From assembly GCA_040285825.1 (NCBI GenBank), contig JAUPSS010000007.1:2330689-2394688 (forward strand): a stretch of DNA of 64,000 bases. The letters run 5' to 3'. Both the position numbers and the translations under genes were made by a program. Below the pieces are notes generated by a model that saw only the letters and a list, made by a program, of their open reading frames with translations, was not told the DNA's origin and made no database searches. Positions 62,910-64,000 of the stretch are shown piece by piece (position 1 is the first letter of the stretch; every line of letters begins with the position of its first letter). The DNA is from Eukaryota sp. TZLM1-RC (lineage: Eukaryota > Metamonada: BaSk clade).

Positions 62910-64000
62910 AATCTATCTAGAATTCAATATCCTCCAAACAAGCGTCACTATTACTAAACCTACTCACAGCATTACGTTCATATTCTACACCAATAGCTAA
63001 AAGTGCCTTTGAAATCATTGTTGGAATAGACTTGAAAATGCAAAAAGCAATTCTATTTAACCAGAAAGTGGAATTCATTGTTTTACCAGACCTATTCAGT
63101 AACACTTTTTTGAAATTTTCGAAAAAGTGCAACCCTGAAGGTCCAATATTGCCAGAAACAGAAATTGCAAACGGCACAAAATGATATTTCACATGTTCTA
63201 CTCTACCTAACTGTGCCAAAGGTTCTTCATATTTTTTTATCTTCTTTTTTTCGGCGTTAGATAACGGAGAATCAGCGGAATACACTAATCGAGCAGCAGA
63301 ATTTTTGCAAACATCAACCGAGACAACATCCACAACATTGAGAACACCATCGATCCCTGGAGCTACTAAATCTGCCCTTCTTTTACCAAAGGAATCATCA
63401 GTTTGATCTGAAGACAGCTTACGTACTAATGGCTCAATAAATGCCTCTATATTGAAACTTTTGCACATGGCATATAATTGATCACGAACTGAGTCATGAA
63501 CAATTGAGCGATAAGTTATGAAATACTTACAGTTTAAAATATGGGAAAGCGTAACAACACTCTTGCAGCGACAAATTAAATCATTTGGTAAAGAACAAGG
63601 CCATAGAAAACATCTCATTCTCATTGCAGTGGTTCATTGGTGATCATTAAGTAGAAGGCCATAAATGTTGGGAATTTGGGAGATTAGGCAATTTGAGCAA
63701 CTGTATTCAAGATCAACCAAAAAGTATGAAAAAACGGGATTTTTTTCTTTAACCATGCTAAGACGTACAATATAATCCAAGTTTTCTAAAACTTTCAAGA
63801 TTTTTTTCTGCAATTTTGCAAAAGTCAGTGGTAAGGAGAGCAAGCTTCTTGGAGGAAGTTCCACAATATCAGAGGGGAAACATTTAGACCAAATATTGGG
63901 TGAAAGAGTTTCAATTTTCTGTTGCAAAGAAATAAGATAAGAGCTGCCACAATTTTCAATGAGATCAATTTTTTCAGGAAAACGATTCACAAATTCATAA
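62910..64000 (-). pseudogene. RLE non-LTR lineage B copy running off the window
   Basis: Minus strand. From 63990: FPEKIDLIENCGSSYLISLQ, LSPNIWSKCFPSDIVELPPR, IPNIYGLLLNDHQ, a stop or frame change near 63630, then the 235-residue C-terminal frame RMRCFLWPCSLPNDLICRCK ... KRRADLVAPG ... DVVSVDVC ... LEDIEF, almost the same as 50889-51617. The upstream RT lies beyond the window edge. Confidence 0.85.

Noticed and set aside
1-64000. CRISPR arrays, bacterial operons, rRNA genes
   Set aside because: No spaced direct-repeat array, no ribosome-binding-site-led operon structure and no rRNA sequence seen. The window is eukaryotic nuclear DNA.

Overview
The window is nuclear DNA of a unicellular, ciliated eukaryote. 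It carries spliceosomal introns, a U2AF small subunit, proteasome subunit beta-1, ribosomal protein eS27, a Ddi1 protease, a kinesin-3, a dynein heavy chain and an OFD1-like centriolar protein. The DNA is AT-rich and most genes are intronless. The introns that can be placed are only 26-32 nt long, with GT[AT]TGT-like 5' ends, a CTAAC/CTGAC-like branch motif and an AG end. Each removal restores one family-consistent reading frame. I cannot name the lineage. An intron-poor heterotrophic flagellate fits, and an excavate/metamonad-like protist is a guess.

Layout. 0-6 kb: a 5'-partial permuted papain-like protein (+, two tiny introns), a kinesin-3 with a CaaX tail (-) and a selenocysteine-lyase-like PLP enzyme (-). 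6-8.5 kb: a degenerate non-LTR retrotransposon interrupted by a 932-bp hAT-like element with an 8-bp target duplication and a BED-finger-like ORF. 9.6-11.1 kb: an OFD1-like gene. 12-22.8 kb: two degenerate Fanzor (eukaryotic TnpB-like) copies as an inverted repeat. The repeat flanks a coiled-coil gene (+) and a membrane kinase gene (-), both of which begin exactly at the repeat edge. 25-50.7 kb: a second, much fresher inverted repeat carrying two almost identical SLC12-type cation-chloride cotransporter genes about 20 kb apart. Between them lie a dynein heavy chain that starts inside AAA2, a tRNA-Met(CAT), a Fanzor gene with an essentially open frame, Ddi1, U2AF1, and a third, truncated Fanzor. 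51-64 kb: a nitroreductase with a signal-like N-terminus, eS27, proteasome beta-1 and many retrotransposon fragments, including one nearly full-length but frameshifted copy.

Mobile DNA dominates the space between genes. At least three related lineages (called A, B and C here) of non-LTR elements with a restriction-like endonuclease (RLE) are present, mostly 5'-truncated. The most interesting theme is the Fanzor set. Fanzors are RNA-guided nucleases related to TnpB. The one copy with an open frame has Asn where its degenerate relatives in the same window keep the RuvC-III Asp, which predicts loss of DNA cleavage. All three copies that retain a 3' end lie less than about 100 bp upstream of, and in the same direction as, a host gene start codon.

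Limits: all calls come from reading the sequence and translations by eye. No database search, expression data or alignment program was used. Boundaries of degenerate elements are approximate.
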